The position numbers and the translations under genes are program-made. Below the pieces are notes generated by a model, which saw nothing but the letters and a program-made list of their open reading frames with translations, was not told the DNA's origin and did not search any database. This document shows, piece by piece, positions 17,885 to 27,147 of a stretch of DNA of 64,000 nt. The first letter of the stretch is position 1, and each line of letters starts with the position of its first letter. This DNA comes from an uncultured bacterium (GTDB lineage Bacteria > Hydrogenedentota > Hydrogenedentia > Hydrogenedentales > CAILVY01): contig CALEDJ010000016.1 of assembly GCA_937951485.1 (NCBI GenBank), positions 139,086-203,085 of the forward strand, read 5' to 3'.

Positions 17885-19477
17885 ATGAACGAAGAGATGG
17901 ATCGGCAATCCGTGGATGCGCCGTCAATCACCGTGAAGAACCCGCGAACAGGCGAAACGCTGTACACGATTCCCGAGCCTGCCGCCGCGGAAGTGGACGC
18001 CATGTTCGAGACGGCGCGCAGCGCCTTCGAGATTCTGCGCCGCATGACCGTGCGCCAGCGCCTGGATGAACTGGACAAGTTGAAGCGCTATCTCATCAGG
18101 AACCGCGAGAAGGTGGCCGCGCGCATCATGGAGGAAACCGGCAAGTGCCGCACCGACGCGATGGTGATGGACATTTTCCCGTCCATTGACATTGTGGATT
18201 TCTACCAGAAAAACGCGGAGAAGATGCTGGCCGATCAGAAGGTGAAGACGCCCATCATGTTGATCGGCAAGAAATCCAAAGTCGTGTACGAACCGATGGG
18301 CGTGGTGCTCGTCATTTCCCCGTGGAACTACCCCTTCAACCTGGCGTTCCTCCCCGCCGTGTGCGCCTTGACCGCCGGGAATCCGGTCATCCTGAAACCG
18401 TCGAAATATACGCCGCTGCGCGGCGTCATCGAAGAAATGGTCGAGGAAAGCGGATTCATGAAGGGCGCGTTCCAGGTGGCCTATGCCAGCCGCCGCACCG
18501 CGCACCGGCTCATCGAATCGCGCCCCGCAAAGATTCATTTCACCGGCAGCGTGGATGTCGGCCGGACCATCATGGAACAGGCGGCGAAGTATCTCATCCC
18601 CGTCGAACTGGAACTGGGCGGCAAGGACCCCTTCATCGTATTCGACGATGTGAACATCGAGCGCACGGTGAACGGCGCATTGTGGGGCGGCTTCGCCAAC
18701 TGCGGGCAGACCTGCACCTCCGTGGAACGCATCTACGTCCAGGAAAGCGTTTACGATGAGTTTGTCCGGCTCCTGAAGGAAAAGGCCGAAAAGATTAAAA
18801 CCTTGGAATCACCCGGCGCCCCCTTCGATGATCGTGACCTGGGCGTGGGCTGTATGACCACCGATTTTCAAATCCAGGAAGTGGAACAGCAACTCGCCGA
18901 GGCCCGGGAAAAAGGCGCGAAGATTCTCTGCGGCGGACGCCGCAACGGCCGGTCGCATGTGTTTCCGCCGACGATTGTCACCGACGTGGACCATTCCATG
19001 CGCCTGCAATACTATGAGACCTTCGGGCCGGTGGTTACCGTGACGCCATTCAAGACCGAGGAAGAGGCGGTCAAACTGGCCAACGACTCCCCCTACGGCC
19101 TCTCCGCCAGCGTATGGTCTGCGGACCTCGAACGCGCGGAGCGTGTCGCGCGGCGCATCGAGACCGGCAATGTTTCCATCAACAATGTCATGGCCACGCA
19201 GGGCAATTCTGCGCTGCCCTTCGGCGGTCTGCGCGAGAGCGGCTTCGGGCGCTACAAGGGCGCATGGGGACTGCATGCATTTTCAAACATCAAATCCATT
19301 CTCGTTGACAAGCAAAGCAACCGGCTGGAGTCCTATTGGTATCCGTACTCAAAGCAGAAGTATGAATTGCTCGCCAGGGTGATTGATTCGGTATTCAGCG
19401 GCGGCCCGTTGGGACTGATTAAAACCGTCTGGCTGGCGCTGAAACTTGAAGCCCTCACCAAAAAGGACAGGTTGTAA
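17885..19477 (+). CDS. NAD(P)-dependent aldehyde dehydrogenase
   Basis: 530 residues. Catalytic Cys277 lies in NCGQTCTSVERIYV, the general base Glu243 in VELELGGKDPFIV, and the oxyanion/cofactor motif SPWNYPFN near 145. I start at ATG 17885 because GGGAGG is 9 bases upstream; the ATG at 17876 abuts that same GGAGG. The C-terminal 45 residues past the normal fold end (LESYWYPYSKQKYELLARVI, then LGLIKTVWLALKLEALTKK) are amphipathic/hydrophobic, as in fatty-aldehyde dehydrogenases that sit on membranes. That last point is inference. Confidence 0.9.
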   Translation: MNEEMDRQSVDAPSITVKNPRTGETLYTIPEPAAAEVDAMFETARSAFEILRRMTVRQRLDELDKLKRYLIRNREKVAARIMEETGKCRTDAMVMDIFPSIDIVDFYQKNAEKMLADQKVKTPIMLIGKKSKVVYEPMGVVLVISPWNYPFNLAFLPAVCALTAGNPVILKPSKYTPLRGVIEEMVEESGFMKGAFQVAYASRRTAHRLIESRPAKIHFTGSVDVGRTIMEQAAKYLIPVELELGGKDPFIVFDDVNIERTVNGALWGGFANCGQTCTSVERIYVQESVYDEFVRLLKEKAEKIKTLESPGAPFDDRDLGVGCMTTDFQIQEVEQQLAEAREKGAKILCGGRRNGRSHVFPPTIVTDVDHSMRLQYYETFGPVVTVTPFKTEEEAVKLANDSPYGLSASVWSADLERAERVARRIETGNVSINNVMATQGNSALPFGGLRESGFGRYKGAWGLHAFSNIKSILVDKQSNRLESYWYPYSKQKYELLARVIDSVFSGGPLGLIKTVWLALKLEALTKKDRL

Positions 19478-19513
19478 GTTTTTCCGGACAAACATTGACT
19501 CAGGAGCAGCGCC

Positions 19514-20869
19514 ATGGCACAGGAAATGAACCGTCGGACTTTTCTGGGGCGTTCCGCCCAGGCAGCGGCAGGGGCGACCCTGCTGGCCGGCGTGCGCCGC
19601 GCGCGCGCGGACCAGGCAAACGACAAGATTGTCATGGGCGTGATCGGACTGGGCGGGCGCGGGCGCGATCTGTGCCGCAACTTCGCGCGCATTCCCGGCG
19701 TGGAGGTCGCCTATGTCTGCGATGTGGACGAACAGGGCCGCATCGGGACCTTTCCCGACCAGATGGCGCGCCAGCAGAACCGCCCGGTCAAAGCCGTGAC
19801 GGACATGCGCCGCATCTTCGATGACAAGGACGTGGACGCCGTCACAATCGCCACCTGCGACCACTGGCATGCGCTGGCGACCATCTGGGCATGCCAGGCG
19901 GGCAAAGACGTGTATGTGGAGAAGACGCCCGCCATCAACGTCTTCGAGGGCCGTAAGATGGTGGAGGCGGCGCGCAAATATCAGCGCATCGTACAGGTCG
20001 GCCTGCAGAACCGCAGCGCGGAATATGTCTGGAAGGCGCGCGACTATATCCAAAGCGGTCATCTGGGCGACGTGCATCTTGTCAAAATCTGCAACCTGAA
20101 AAGCGGGGCGCCGTTCACGTGCCCCCCGGACAGCGAGACGCCCCCGGGCGTTGATTACGACATGTATCTCGGCCCCGCCCCCAGCCGTCCCTTTAATCGC
20201 GGCCATTTCCACGACGGCTGGCTGTGTTTCTGGGCCTATTCCGGCGGCGACATGGGCGGCGACGGCATTCACCAGATTGACATCGCACGCATGATCCTCG
20301 GCGACCCGCCGCACCCCAAAGCGGTGCACGGCTGCGGCGGCAACCTTGCCTTTCAGGATGACCGCGAAGTGCCGGACACCCAGGTGGTCACGATCGAATA
20401 CGACCGTTACGTCATGACCTTTGAGTTGACCCAATGGGCGCCGTACATGATCAAAGTTCCCCCGGAAGTCCGCGACAATGATTTGTTCCCCGTCTGGGCG
20501 ACATGTTCCACGCGCATCGAAGTGTACGGTACAAAGGGGCTTATGCTGCTCGCCCGCCACGGCGGCGGCTGGCAGGTCATCACCAGGGGCGACGGGACCA
20601 TCGGCGCGCAGGAATTCGGCCGTCAGACGACCCTGGAGCATCAGGCGAACTTCATTGACTGCGTGCGCAGTCGCAGTCTGCCCCATGCCGATATCGAGAC
20701 GGGGCATCACAGCGCCTCGCTCATGTGCCTGGGCAACCTCGCCGTACGCCTCGGCGGACGCCGGGTGCCTTTTGATGGCGTCGCCGAACGCATTCCCGGC
20801 GATCCCGAGGCCGATGCGCTCCTGACGCGCCCCTACCGCGAGCCGTATGTGGTCCGAGAGCAGGTCTAG
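19514..20869 (+). CDS. Tat-exported Gfo/Idh/MocA-family oxidoreductase
   Basis: 451 residues. The N-terminus NRRTFLGRSAQAAAGATLLA is a twin-arginine signal, so the protein is folded with cofactor and exported. The Rossmann motif GVIGLGGRGRDLCRNF starts near 42. The lysine motif is VYVEKTPAINV, with Thr where most members have Pro. The C-terminal half has the H-D-x4-D-like GGDGIHQIDIARMILGDPPH of the secreted oxidoreductases expanded in Planctomycetes and Lentisphaerae. The substrate is probably a sugar or inositol derivative. Its 3' end overlaps the next ABC ATPase gene by 23 bases. Confidence 0.88.
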   Translation: MAQEMNRRTFLGRSAQAAAGATLLAGVRRARADQANDKIVMGVIGLGGRGRDLCRNFARIPGVEVAYVCDVDEQGRIGTFPDQMARQQNRPVKAVTDMRRIFDDKDVDAVTIATCDHWHALATIWACQAGKDVYVEKTPAINVFEGRKMVEAARKYQRIVQVGLQNRSAEYVWKARDYIQSGHLGDVHLVKICNLKSGAPFTCPPDSETPPGVDYDMYLGPAPSRPFNRGHFHDGWLCFWAYSGGDMGGDGIHQIDIARMILGDPPHPKAVHGCGGNLAFQDDREVPDTQVVTIEYDRYVMTFELTQWAPYMIKVPPEVRDNDLFPVWATCSTRIEVYGTKGLMLLARHGGGWQVITRGDGTIGAQEFGRQTTLEHQANFIDCVRSRSLPHADIETGHHSASLMCLGNLAVRLGGRRVPFDGVAERIPGDPEADALLTRPYREPYVVREQV

Positions 20870-21902
20870 CGGCGCGGCGGGCGCGACAGCCAACGCACCC
20901 GGGGCTGTGTCGCCGTCTTCGGAAGCAGCCCCGTTGTTGCGGGTGCATCGGTTGCAGACGCGCTTCTACACGCGGGGCGGCGTGGTGCGGGCGGTGGAGG
21001 ATTTGTCTTTCACGGTGGATGCGGGGGAAACGCTGGGGATCGTCGGCGAGTCGGGTTCCGGAAAGTCTGTGGCGATGTATTCGCTGCTGGGCTTGATTCC
21101 GTCGCCGCCGGGCCGGGTGGACCGCGGCGAAGCGCTGTTTGCCGGCCGCGATCTGCTCCGGCAACCGGAGCGCGCGCTGCGCGCGATTCGCGGCAGGGAA
21201 ATCTCCATGATCTTCCAGGACCCCATGACCGCGCTGAACCCCTACCTGCGCGTCGGCACGCAGGTGATGGAGCCGGTGCGCATTCACGACGGGATGCGGC
21301 CGCGCGAAGCGCGGGAACGCGCCGCGGACGCGCTGGCCTCAGTGGGCATCCAGGATGCGCGGCGGCGCATGGCGATGTATCCGCATGAATTTTCCGGCGG
21401 CATGCGGCAGCGCGTGATGATCGCCATGGCGCTGATCACGCGGCCGCGCCTGTTGATTGCGGATGAACCGACGACGGCGCTGGATGTGACGGTGCAGGCC
21501 CAGATTCTCGCACTGATTAAAAAACAACAGGCGGACCTGGGCATGGCGATGGTGCTGATCACGCACGATATGGGTGTCATTGCCGAGGCGTGCGACCGGG
21601 TATTGGTCATGTACGCCGGAATGGTGATGGAATCCGGGCCGGCGCGGGACATTTTCCGAAAACCGCTCCATCCCTACACACGCGCACTGATGCGGTCGCG
21701 GCCCGCGCTGCGCGGGTCCGGCGGGGAACTCTACGCCATCCCGGGCCTGCCCCCCGACCTGATCACGCCGATAACGGGCTGTCCCTTCGCCCCGCGCTGC
21801 GATCACGCCCGCGACGTCTGCCGCGAAGCGGCGTGTGCATTGCGGGCGTTGGAGGCGGAACATCACACGGCATGCGTTCGTGTGATTGCGGGGAAACTAT
21901 GA
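20847..21902 (+). CDS. Oligopeptide/dipeptide-type ABC transporter ATPase (OppD-like)
   Basis: 351 residues. Walker A GESGSGKS, Q-loop FQDPMTALNP, signature FSGGMRQRV and Walker B LLIADEPTTALD are all present. The C-terminal oligopeptide extension contains the cysteine cluster CPFAPRCDHARDVC, which in OppD/DppD binds an iron-sulfur or structural metal site. Such ATPases power periplasmic-binding-protein importers of peptides or nickel. Its start overlaps the oxidoreductase stop and its stop overlaps the next ATG (ATGA). No permease or binding-protein gene lies in the window. Confidence 0.92.
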   Translation: MWSESRSSGAAGATANAPGAVSPSSEAAPLLRVHRLQTRFYTRGGVVRAVEDLSFTVDAGETLGIVGESGSGKSVAMYSLLGLIPSPPGRVDRGEALFAGRDLLRQPERALRAIRGREISMIFQDPMTALNPYLRVGTQVMEPVRIHDGMRPREARERAADALASVGIQDARRRMAMYPHEFSGGMRQRVMIAMALITRPRLLIADEPTTALDVTVQAQILALIKKQQADLGMAMVLITHDMGVIAEACDRVLVMYAGMVMESGPARDIFRKPLHPYTRALMRSRPALRGSGGELYAIPGLPPDLITPITGCPFAPRCDHARDVCREAACALRALEAEHHTACVRVIAGKL

Positions 21903-22870
21903 GCAACGCCCTATTGCGCATGGACGCGCTGAAAACCCATTTTCCCGTGCGTCATGGCGTGGTCAAGGCGGTGGACGGCGTCACGCTGCGACTGGAGGCC
22001 GGGGAAACACTGGGGCTGGTGGGGGAATCCGGGTGCGGCAAGTCCACGCTGGCGCGGACGGTCGTGCGCCTGGAGCGGCCCACCGCCGGAAGCATTGTTT
22101 TTGAGGGGGCGCGGCTGGACCAACTGGAGGGCGAGGCCTTGCGGCGCGTGCGCCCCCGTTTGCAGATGATCTTTCAGGATCCCTATGCGTCGCTGAACCC
22201 ACGGCGCACGGTCTTCGATGCCATCGCCGAGCCGATGGTCGCGCACCGGATTACGCCGCGTCGGGAGGCAGCGGCGGCCGTCTTTGCGTTGATGGAGCAG
22301 GTGGGGCTTGCGCGACGCTACGCCCGGAAATATCCGCATGAATTCTCCGGCGGTCAACGGCAACGCATCGCCATTGCGCGGGCGTTGTCATTGCGGCCGC
22401 GCCTGCTGCTGGCGGATGAGCCGGTCTCCGCGCTCGACGTATCGGTGCAGGCGCAGATACTGAACCTGCTGATGCGCCTGCGCGCGGAATACAACCTCAG
22501 CATGGTGCTCATTTCCCACGACCTGGCCGTCGTCCGGCACATGGCGCGCCGCATCGCCGTGATGTATCTGGGGAAGATCGTGGAAATTGGACCGGCGGAT
22601 GAGGTGTTCCATCGTCCCCGGCATCCCTATTCCCGCGCCCTCGTCAGCGCCATTCCCCTCGTAGATGCCGACACGGAACAGCGCCGCACCAGGATTATGC
22701 TCGCGGGTGACCCGCCTTCCCCACTGAATCCACCGCAGGGCTGCGCGTTTCACCCCCGCTGTCCCTATGCCACCGCCGAATGCGCGCAGACATTGCCGGC
22801 CTTGCAGGCGTGCGGCGCGGAACACAAGGCGGCCTGCATCCGCCTGGATGCCATCGGCAATGGTTCATGA
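21899..22870 (+). CDS. Oligopeptide/dipeptide-type ABC transporter ATPase (OppF-like)
   Basis: 323 residues from ATG 21899, which overlaps the OppD-like stop by 4 bases. A longer open frame from 21590 is shadow sequence. Walker [23 protein letters not shown], signature [15 protein letters not shown], Walker [13 protein letters not shown] and the C-terminal [14 protein letters not shown] cysteine cluster place it with OppF/DppF, the partner of the previous ATPase. It ends 15 bases from the convergent plsC-like gene. Confidence 0.92.
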   Translation: MSNALLRMDALKTHFPVRHGVVKAVDGVTLRLEAGETLGLVGESGCGKSTLARTVVRLERPTAGSIVFEGARLDQLEGEALRRVRPRLQMIFQDPYASLNPRRTVFDAIAEPMVAHRITPRREAAAAVFALMEQVGLARRYARKYPHEFSGGQRQRIAIARALSLRPRLLLADEPVSALDVSVQAQILNLLMRLRAEYNLSMVLISHDLAVVRHMARRIAVMYLGKIVEIGPADEVFHRPRHPYSRALVSAIPLVDADTEQRRTRIMLAGDPPSPLNPPQGCAFHPRCPYATAECAQTLPALQACGAEHKAACIRLDAIGNGS

Positions 22871-22885
22871 CATCCGGCGCAGGCG

Positions 22886-23647
22886 CTATTTCATCGGCAC
22901 GTAGTTTTGTCGGACCGCTGCATGCAGGCGTTCCGCCAGTTCCTTCCGGTCATCGCCGAACAACGGTTCTTCGCCGAAATACACGGTCGCGGTGCAGCCG
23001 TGATAACTGAGAAACCGGAACAAGTGCGTGAAGAACGGCTCCGGACGCCACCAGGCGACAATGCGGCTCGCCGGTGGCGAACCCTCCGGTGTTTCATAGC
23101 AAATCGTGGCGTAATGCACCGGCATTTTGTTCGCCACCGCCGGCTCAATCAGTGACGATTTGAAAGGTTCCACATCCTGCCCGCAGAAAATCCGGCTCTC
23201 GGGAAATATCGCCACGCCGTCGCCCATTTTCAGCGTGTGCGCGATGAGTTTGTTCACGCGCACGGTGTCGCGTTTGTCCTTGCGATCAATGAAGATGATA
23301 TAGATGGACCTGGCCATGAATCCCAGGATCGGCCAGTACTGCACATCCTCCCGGGACACGAAGATGCACCCGGTCTGATGCCCGATCACCAGCATGTCCA
23401 GATAACTGAGATGATTCGCCACGAGAAACATCGGCGGTTTCGGCGGCGTGCCGTGTGCAACGATGCGCACGCCCGCAATCAGCGCAAAGCCGCGCGCCCA
23501 CAGGCGAAGCAGGCTGCGCCGCAGGCGCCGGTCCAGCGCCTCACTGTAGAGCGCCGTCGGCCAGATCAACAGCCGCAACAGATACAGCACGGGCGTCATG
23601 ACGCCGAAGATAAGCAGGAATCGTGTCCATCGCTTGATAAACTGCAT
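22886..23647 (-). CDS. plsC: 1-acyl-sn-glycerol-3-phosphate acyltransferase family protein
   Basis: 253 residues from ATG 23647; in-frame extension to 23878 only translates the Rep-A repeats. An N-terminal hydrophobic segment (FLLIFGVMTPVLYLLRLLIW) precedes the acyltransferase motifs: HX4D in NHLSYLD, the motif around IFIDRKDKRDTVR, and FPES for phosphate binding. The reaction is transfer of an acyl chain to lysophosphatidate or a related acceptor at the inner membrane. It is a lone gene, convergent with the ABC ATPases. Confidence 0.85.
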   Translation of the reverse strand: MQFIKRWTRFLLIFGVMTPVLYLLRLLIWPTALYSEALDRRLRRSLLRLWARGFALIAGVRIVAHGTPPKPPMFLVANHLSYLDMLVIGHQTGCIFVSREDVQYWPILGFMARSIYIIFIDRKDKRDTVRVNKLIAHTLKMGDGVAIFPESRIFCGQDVEPFKSSLIEPAVANKMPVHYATICYETPEGSPPASRIVAWWRPEPFFTHLFRFLSYHGCTATVYFGEEPLFGDDRKELAERLHAAVRQNYVPMK

Positions 23648-23678
23648 AAGTTCGCCTGTCAAAGAATAGATGCGTCCG

Positions 23679-23945
23679 TTGTGGCCTCTGTTGTGGCCGG
23701 TCTCCTTGTTCCCTGTTGTGGCCGGTCTCCTGACCGCGCCACAAGACCGACCGAAGGTCTTCCCTGTTGTGGCCGGTCTCCTGACCGCGCCACAAGACCG
23801 ACCGAAGGTCTCCCAAACGCTTTCCCTGTTGTGGCCGGTCTCCTGACCGCGCCACAAGACCGACCGAAGGTCTCCCAAACGCTATCATCACATATTTGGA
23901 GACCTTCGGTCTATTGTGTGGCGCGGGCGGCAGACCTGCCGCAAC
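23679..23945. repeat. Rep-A array (three full copies plus partial and inverted copies)
   Basis: Three near-identical 50-base copies start at 23711, 23762 and 23824. Each contains TTGTGGCCGGTC-TCCT-GACCGCGCCACAA, which folds as a hairpin with 12-bp arms and one bulge, followed by a smaller hairpin AGACC-GACCGA-AGGTCT. A truncated copy lies at 23679-23710 and a diverged inverted copy at 23899-23945. Spacings are 51 and 62 bases, with CCCAAACGCT after copies two and three. The array fills the gap between plsC and argH. Confidence 0.9.
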
Positions 23946-23981
23946 AGCATGTATTGGAAGTGCCTGATGGGGAATCGCTAG

Positions 23982-23987
23982 TATAAT
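23982..23987 (+). promoter_or_regulatory. Candidate -10 box of argH
   Basis: Perfect TATAAT about 60 bases before the argH ATG. No matching -35 at 16-18 bp is visible, so it may need an activator or not be used. Confidence 0.4.
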
Positions 23988-24048
23988 GCGCAAGGAAGGA
24001 CGGCGCGACCAACGGTGTGAACGGCGCGGGCGCGCGGAGAAAGATCGC

Positions 24049-25443
24049 ATGAAAAAACTTTGGGGCGGAAGGTTCGACGACAATACCGACGCGCTGATGG
24101 AACAACTGGGCGAATCGGTGTCATTTGACGCGCGGCTCGCCCCGTGGGACATCCGCGCGAGCATCGCCCACGCGCACATGTTGGGCGCACGGGGCATTAT
24201 CACGAAATCGGACGCCCGTAAGATCATCATGGGACTGGAAGCCATCGGGCGCGACAGCGCCGCCGGGCGCATCGCGTGGGACGCGGCGCTGGAGGACATA
24301 CACACCAACATCGAGGCGGAACTGGTGCGCCGCGTCGGCGATGCGGGCAAGCGCCTGCACACCGCGCGCAGCCGCAATGACCAGATCGCGACGGATGTCC
24401 GGCTCTGGATGCGCGACCAGATTGACGCCATCGTGGCGCGCCTGCGCGCCGTACAAACGGCGCTGCTGGACTGCGCGGAAGCGCACCAGGACATCATCCT
24501 GCCCGGTTATACCCACTTGCAGCCGGCGCAGCCGGTGCTGCTGGCGCATCACCTGCTCGCCTACTTCGAAATGCTGCAACGCGATGCGGAGCGTTTTTCC
24601 CAGGCGCGGCGTCGCGTGAACGTCATGCCGCTGGGCGCCGCCGCGCTGGCGGGTTCGCCGCACCCGATTGACCGCGCGATGGTTGCGAAGGAACTGGGCT
24701 TCGAGGGCATATCGGCGAACAGCATGGACGCCGTTTCCGACCGCGATCATTTAATCGAATTCTGCGCCAATGCCGCCATTGCCATGATGCATCTCTCCCG
24801 TTTCTGCGAGGAACTGGTGCTCTGGTCCAGCCCCGCCTTCGGTTTCATCGAGATCAGCGACGCCTTCGCCACCGGTTCCAGCATCATGCCGCAGAAGAAA
24901 AACCCGGACGCCGCAGAACTGATTCGCGGCAAAACGGCGCGGGTGTACGGCGATCTTGTTGCGCTGTGCGCGCTCATGAAGGCGCTCCCGCTCACCTACA
25001 ACCGCGACTTGCAGGAAGATAAGGAGCAGGTCTTTGATGCGTCCGACACGCTGCAACTGTGCCTGGATGTAATGGCGCACATGATCCCCGTCATTCGTTT
25101 TGACGGTAAAGCCATGACGCGCGCCCTGCGCGAGGGTTTCATGGAAGCCACGGACCTGGCCGACTATCTTGCGGCCAGGGGCGTGCCTTTCCGGGAGGCG
25201 CATGAGACCGTTGGACAACTCGTCAGGCACTGCATTGCATCGAACAAGCGCCTCCCCGATTGCACGCTCGAAGAACTTCGCGGGTTTTCACCGGCGTTTG
25301 ACCGCGATGCGCTCGCTGTGATGACCCCGGAAGCCATTGTGCGCCGCCGCGACATTCCCGGCGGGACCGCCCCGCGGCGCGTCCGGGCGGCGCTTCGCCG
25401 CGCCCGTGCGACCCTGCACGCCGCACGCAGAAAAAAGGCATGA
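24049..25443 (+). CDS. argH: Argininosuccinate lyase
   Basis: 464 residues, normal family length, from ATG 24049; the frame extends upstream to 23986 without homology. It splits argininosuccinate into arginine and fumarate, the last step of arginine synthesis. Seen in the sequence: WGGRF at the N-terminus, HTARSRNDQ in the substrate site, [11 protein letters not shown] with the catalytic-base His, and the fumarase/aspartase signature [12 protein letters not shown] carrying the catalytic serine. An argA-like acetyltransferase and proC occur at 55.6-57 kb, but no other arg genes are here. Confidence 0.97.
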   Translation: MKKLWGGRFDDNTDALMEQLGESVSFDARLAPWDIRASIAHAHMLGARGIITKSDARKIIMGLEAIGRDSAAGRIAWDAALEDIHTNIEAELVRRVGDAGKRLHTARSRNDQIATDVRLWMRDQIDAIVARLRAVQTALLDCAEAHQDIILPGYTHLQPAQPVLLAHHLLAYFEMLQRDAERFSQARRRVNVMPLGAAALAGSPHPIDRAMVAKELGFEGISANSMDAVSDRDHLIEFCANAAIAMMHLSRFCEELVLWSSPAFGFIEISDAFATGSSIMPQKKNPDAAELIRGKTARVYGDLVALCALMKALPLTYNRDLQEDKEQVFDASDTLQLCLDVMAHMIPVIRFDGKAMTRALREGFMEATDLADYLAARGVPFREAHETVGQLVRHCIASNKRLPDCTLEELRGFSPAFDRDALAVMTPEAIVRRRDIPGGTAPRRVRAALRRARATLHAARRKKA

Positions 25444-25539
25444 ACCGCGAAAAATAACCGCGACCTCTTCCCCAAAACCCCATCCAATCCGGATTTTGTG
25501 ATATGATTACTTTTGACAACGGCTGAGGGTGCTTTCACT

Positions 25540-27084
25540 ATGCCCAAAGAAGACAGAATTCTGGTGGTGGACGACGAGATAGTCATCCGGGAACTCATGT
25601 ATGACATTCTGTCGGATGAGGGTTTTTCGGTGGCCATCTCCCCCAATGGCAAGGCGGCGCTGGACCTGCTGCGGGAAGGGGAGAGTTTCGTAGTGCTTTT
25701 CACGGACATCATGATGCCGGAAATGGACGGCATCGCGCTGATCCGAGAGGCGCGGAAGATTGACCCGAACCTGGTGCCTATCGTCATGACCGGCTACGCC
25801 ACGCTTGAGACGGCCCGCGCCGCTGTGAAGGAAGGCGCTTATGATTACGTGCTTAAGCCGTTCAACCTCAGTGAGGTGAAACTTGCCGTCAGCAATGCTT
25901 TGGAGCGTCGCCGCCTGATCACGGAAAACACACGCCTGCTGGAAATCACCGAACTGTTCAAAATCAGTGAGAGCATCGCCTCCATCCGCAATGAGAAAAC
26001 GCTTCTGGACTTCATTCTGCGCGCTTCTCTGGAACGGGTGGATGCCCGGCGGGGGTCAATCATGCTGGTATCCGAGGATGGGCGGCGCCTCGAGGTCGCG
26101 TCTTCCATCGGCCTCCCCCATGTCCATCTCGGTGCGGTGGCGGAATTGGACAACAGCATTTCCGGATGGGTTGCCAAAAATGTTCAGCCGCTGCTTGTGC
26201 AGGACATCAAGAGTGCGCCGGAGTTCCTGCCGAAAAGCCGGCAACTGAGGGACGACTCTTTTGTCTCCGTGCCCTTGGAGCGCAAGAGTTCGCCGAGCGA
26301 TGAAGCGGCCATTGCCAGCATTGGGCGTCCGCGCGTCATGGCCGTGCTGAATGTTACGGAGAAACGGGGAGGGCAGCGTTTCACCGAAAGCGATCTGAAG
26401 ACCCTGAGTATTATCGCCAATCATGGTGCGGCAGCGTTGGAAAATGTGCGTCTTTTCAAAGATATCGAAGAAGCGCAGCGCGAAATCGTGTTTACGTTGG
26501 GTGAAATCGTAGAGACCCGTTCGCGCGAGACCGGCAACCACGTGAAACGCGTGGCGGAATACTCCAAACTGCTGGCGGTAAAGTGCGGCTTGCACCCCTC
26601 CGAAGCGGAAATCGTCCGGCTTGCCACTCCGCTCCACGATATCGGCAAGGTCGGCGTGCCGGATGCCGTGCTTAACAAACCCGCCCGACTGAGTCGCGAA
26701 GAATACGAAATTATAAAAACTCACACCCAGATCGGTTATGACATGCTCAAGGTCAGCAAGGGGCGGGTGCTTCAGGCAGCGGCCATCATCGCCCTGCAGC
26801 ATCATGAACATTACGATGGCAATGGCTATCCATTGGGATTGTCCGGCAGGAACATTCATATTTATGGGCGCATCACCTGTATTGCCGATGTCTTTGATGC
26901 CCTGGGCGCGGACCGCGTCTACAAGCAAGCATGGACTTTTCAGCAGATCATGGATTATTTCTGCGAACAACGGGGGCGGCAATTCGACCCCGAACTGGTG
27001 GATGTCTTTTTCGACAATATCGAAGAAGTGGTCGCCATTCGGGGCGCCTTTCCGGAACAGGACATCCATGCCGTCAGCGCATGA
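25540..27084 (+). CDS. Response regulator with GAF and HD-GYP domains (predicted c-di-GMP phosphodiesterase)
   Basis: 514 residues. The receiver domain (5-120) has the acidic pair VVDDE, phospho-acceptor Asp in LFTDIMMPEMDG, and the lysine in YVLKPF. A GAF domain follows (about 150-315). The HD-GYP domain (about 325-500) retains ETGNHVKRVAEYS, HDIGKVGVPD, HTQIGYDML, HHEHYDGNGYP and ADVFDAL, so both metal and GYP motifs are intact. The predicted role is hydrolysis of cyclic di-GMP in response to a histidine kinase signal. No kinase or GGDEF gene lies in the window. Confidence 0.93.
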   Translation: MPKEDRILVVDDEIVIRELMYDILSDEGFSVAISPNGKAALDLLREGESFVVLFTDIMMPEMDGIALIREARKIDPNLVPIVMTGYATLETARAAVKEGAYDYVLKPFNLSEVKLAVSNALERRRLITENTRLLEITELFKISESIASIRNEKTLLDFILRASLERVDARRGSIMLVSEDGRRLEVASSIGLPHVHLGAVAELDNSISGWVAKNVQPLLVQDIKSAPEFLPKSRQLRDDSFVSVPLERKSSPSDEAAIASIGRPRVMAVLNVTEKRGGQRFTESDLKTLSIIANHGAAALENVRLFKDIEEAQREIVFTLGEIVETRSRETGNHVKRVAEYSKLLAVKCGLHPSEAEIVRLATPLHDIGKVGVPDAVLNKPARLSREEYEIIKTHTQIGYDMLKVSKGRVLQAAAIIALQHHEHYDGNGYPLGLSGRNIHIYGRITCIADVFDALGADRVYKQAWTFQQIMDYFCEQRGRQFDPELVDVFFDNIEEVVAIRGAFPEQDIHAVSA

Positions 27085-27147
27085 AGTCCCGAGGCCGGAG
27101 TCGAAGCGGTGTCGCACGAGGCGAGCCGCGCAGGAGAAAACCCATTC

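Noticed and set aside
23679-23945. Regularly spaced repeats considered as a CRISPR array
   Set aside because: Only three full copies, unequal spacing (51 and 62 bases), repeats longer than the gaps, the same sequence dispersed at other loci, and no cas genes.
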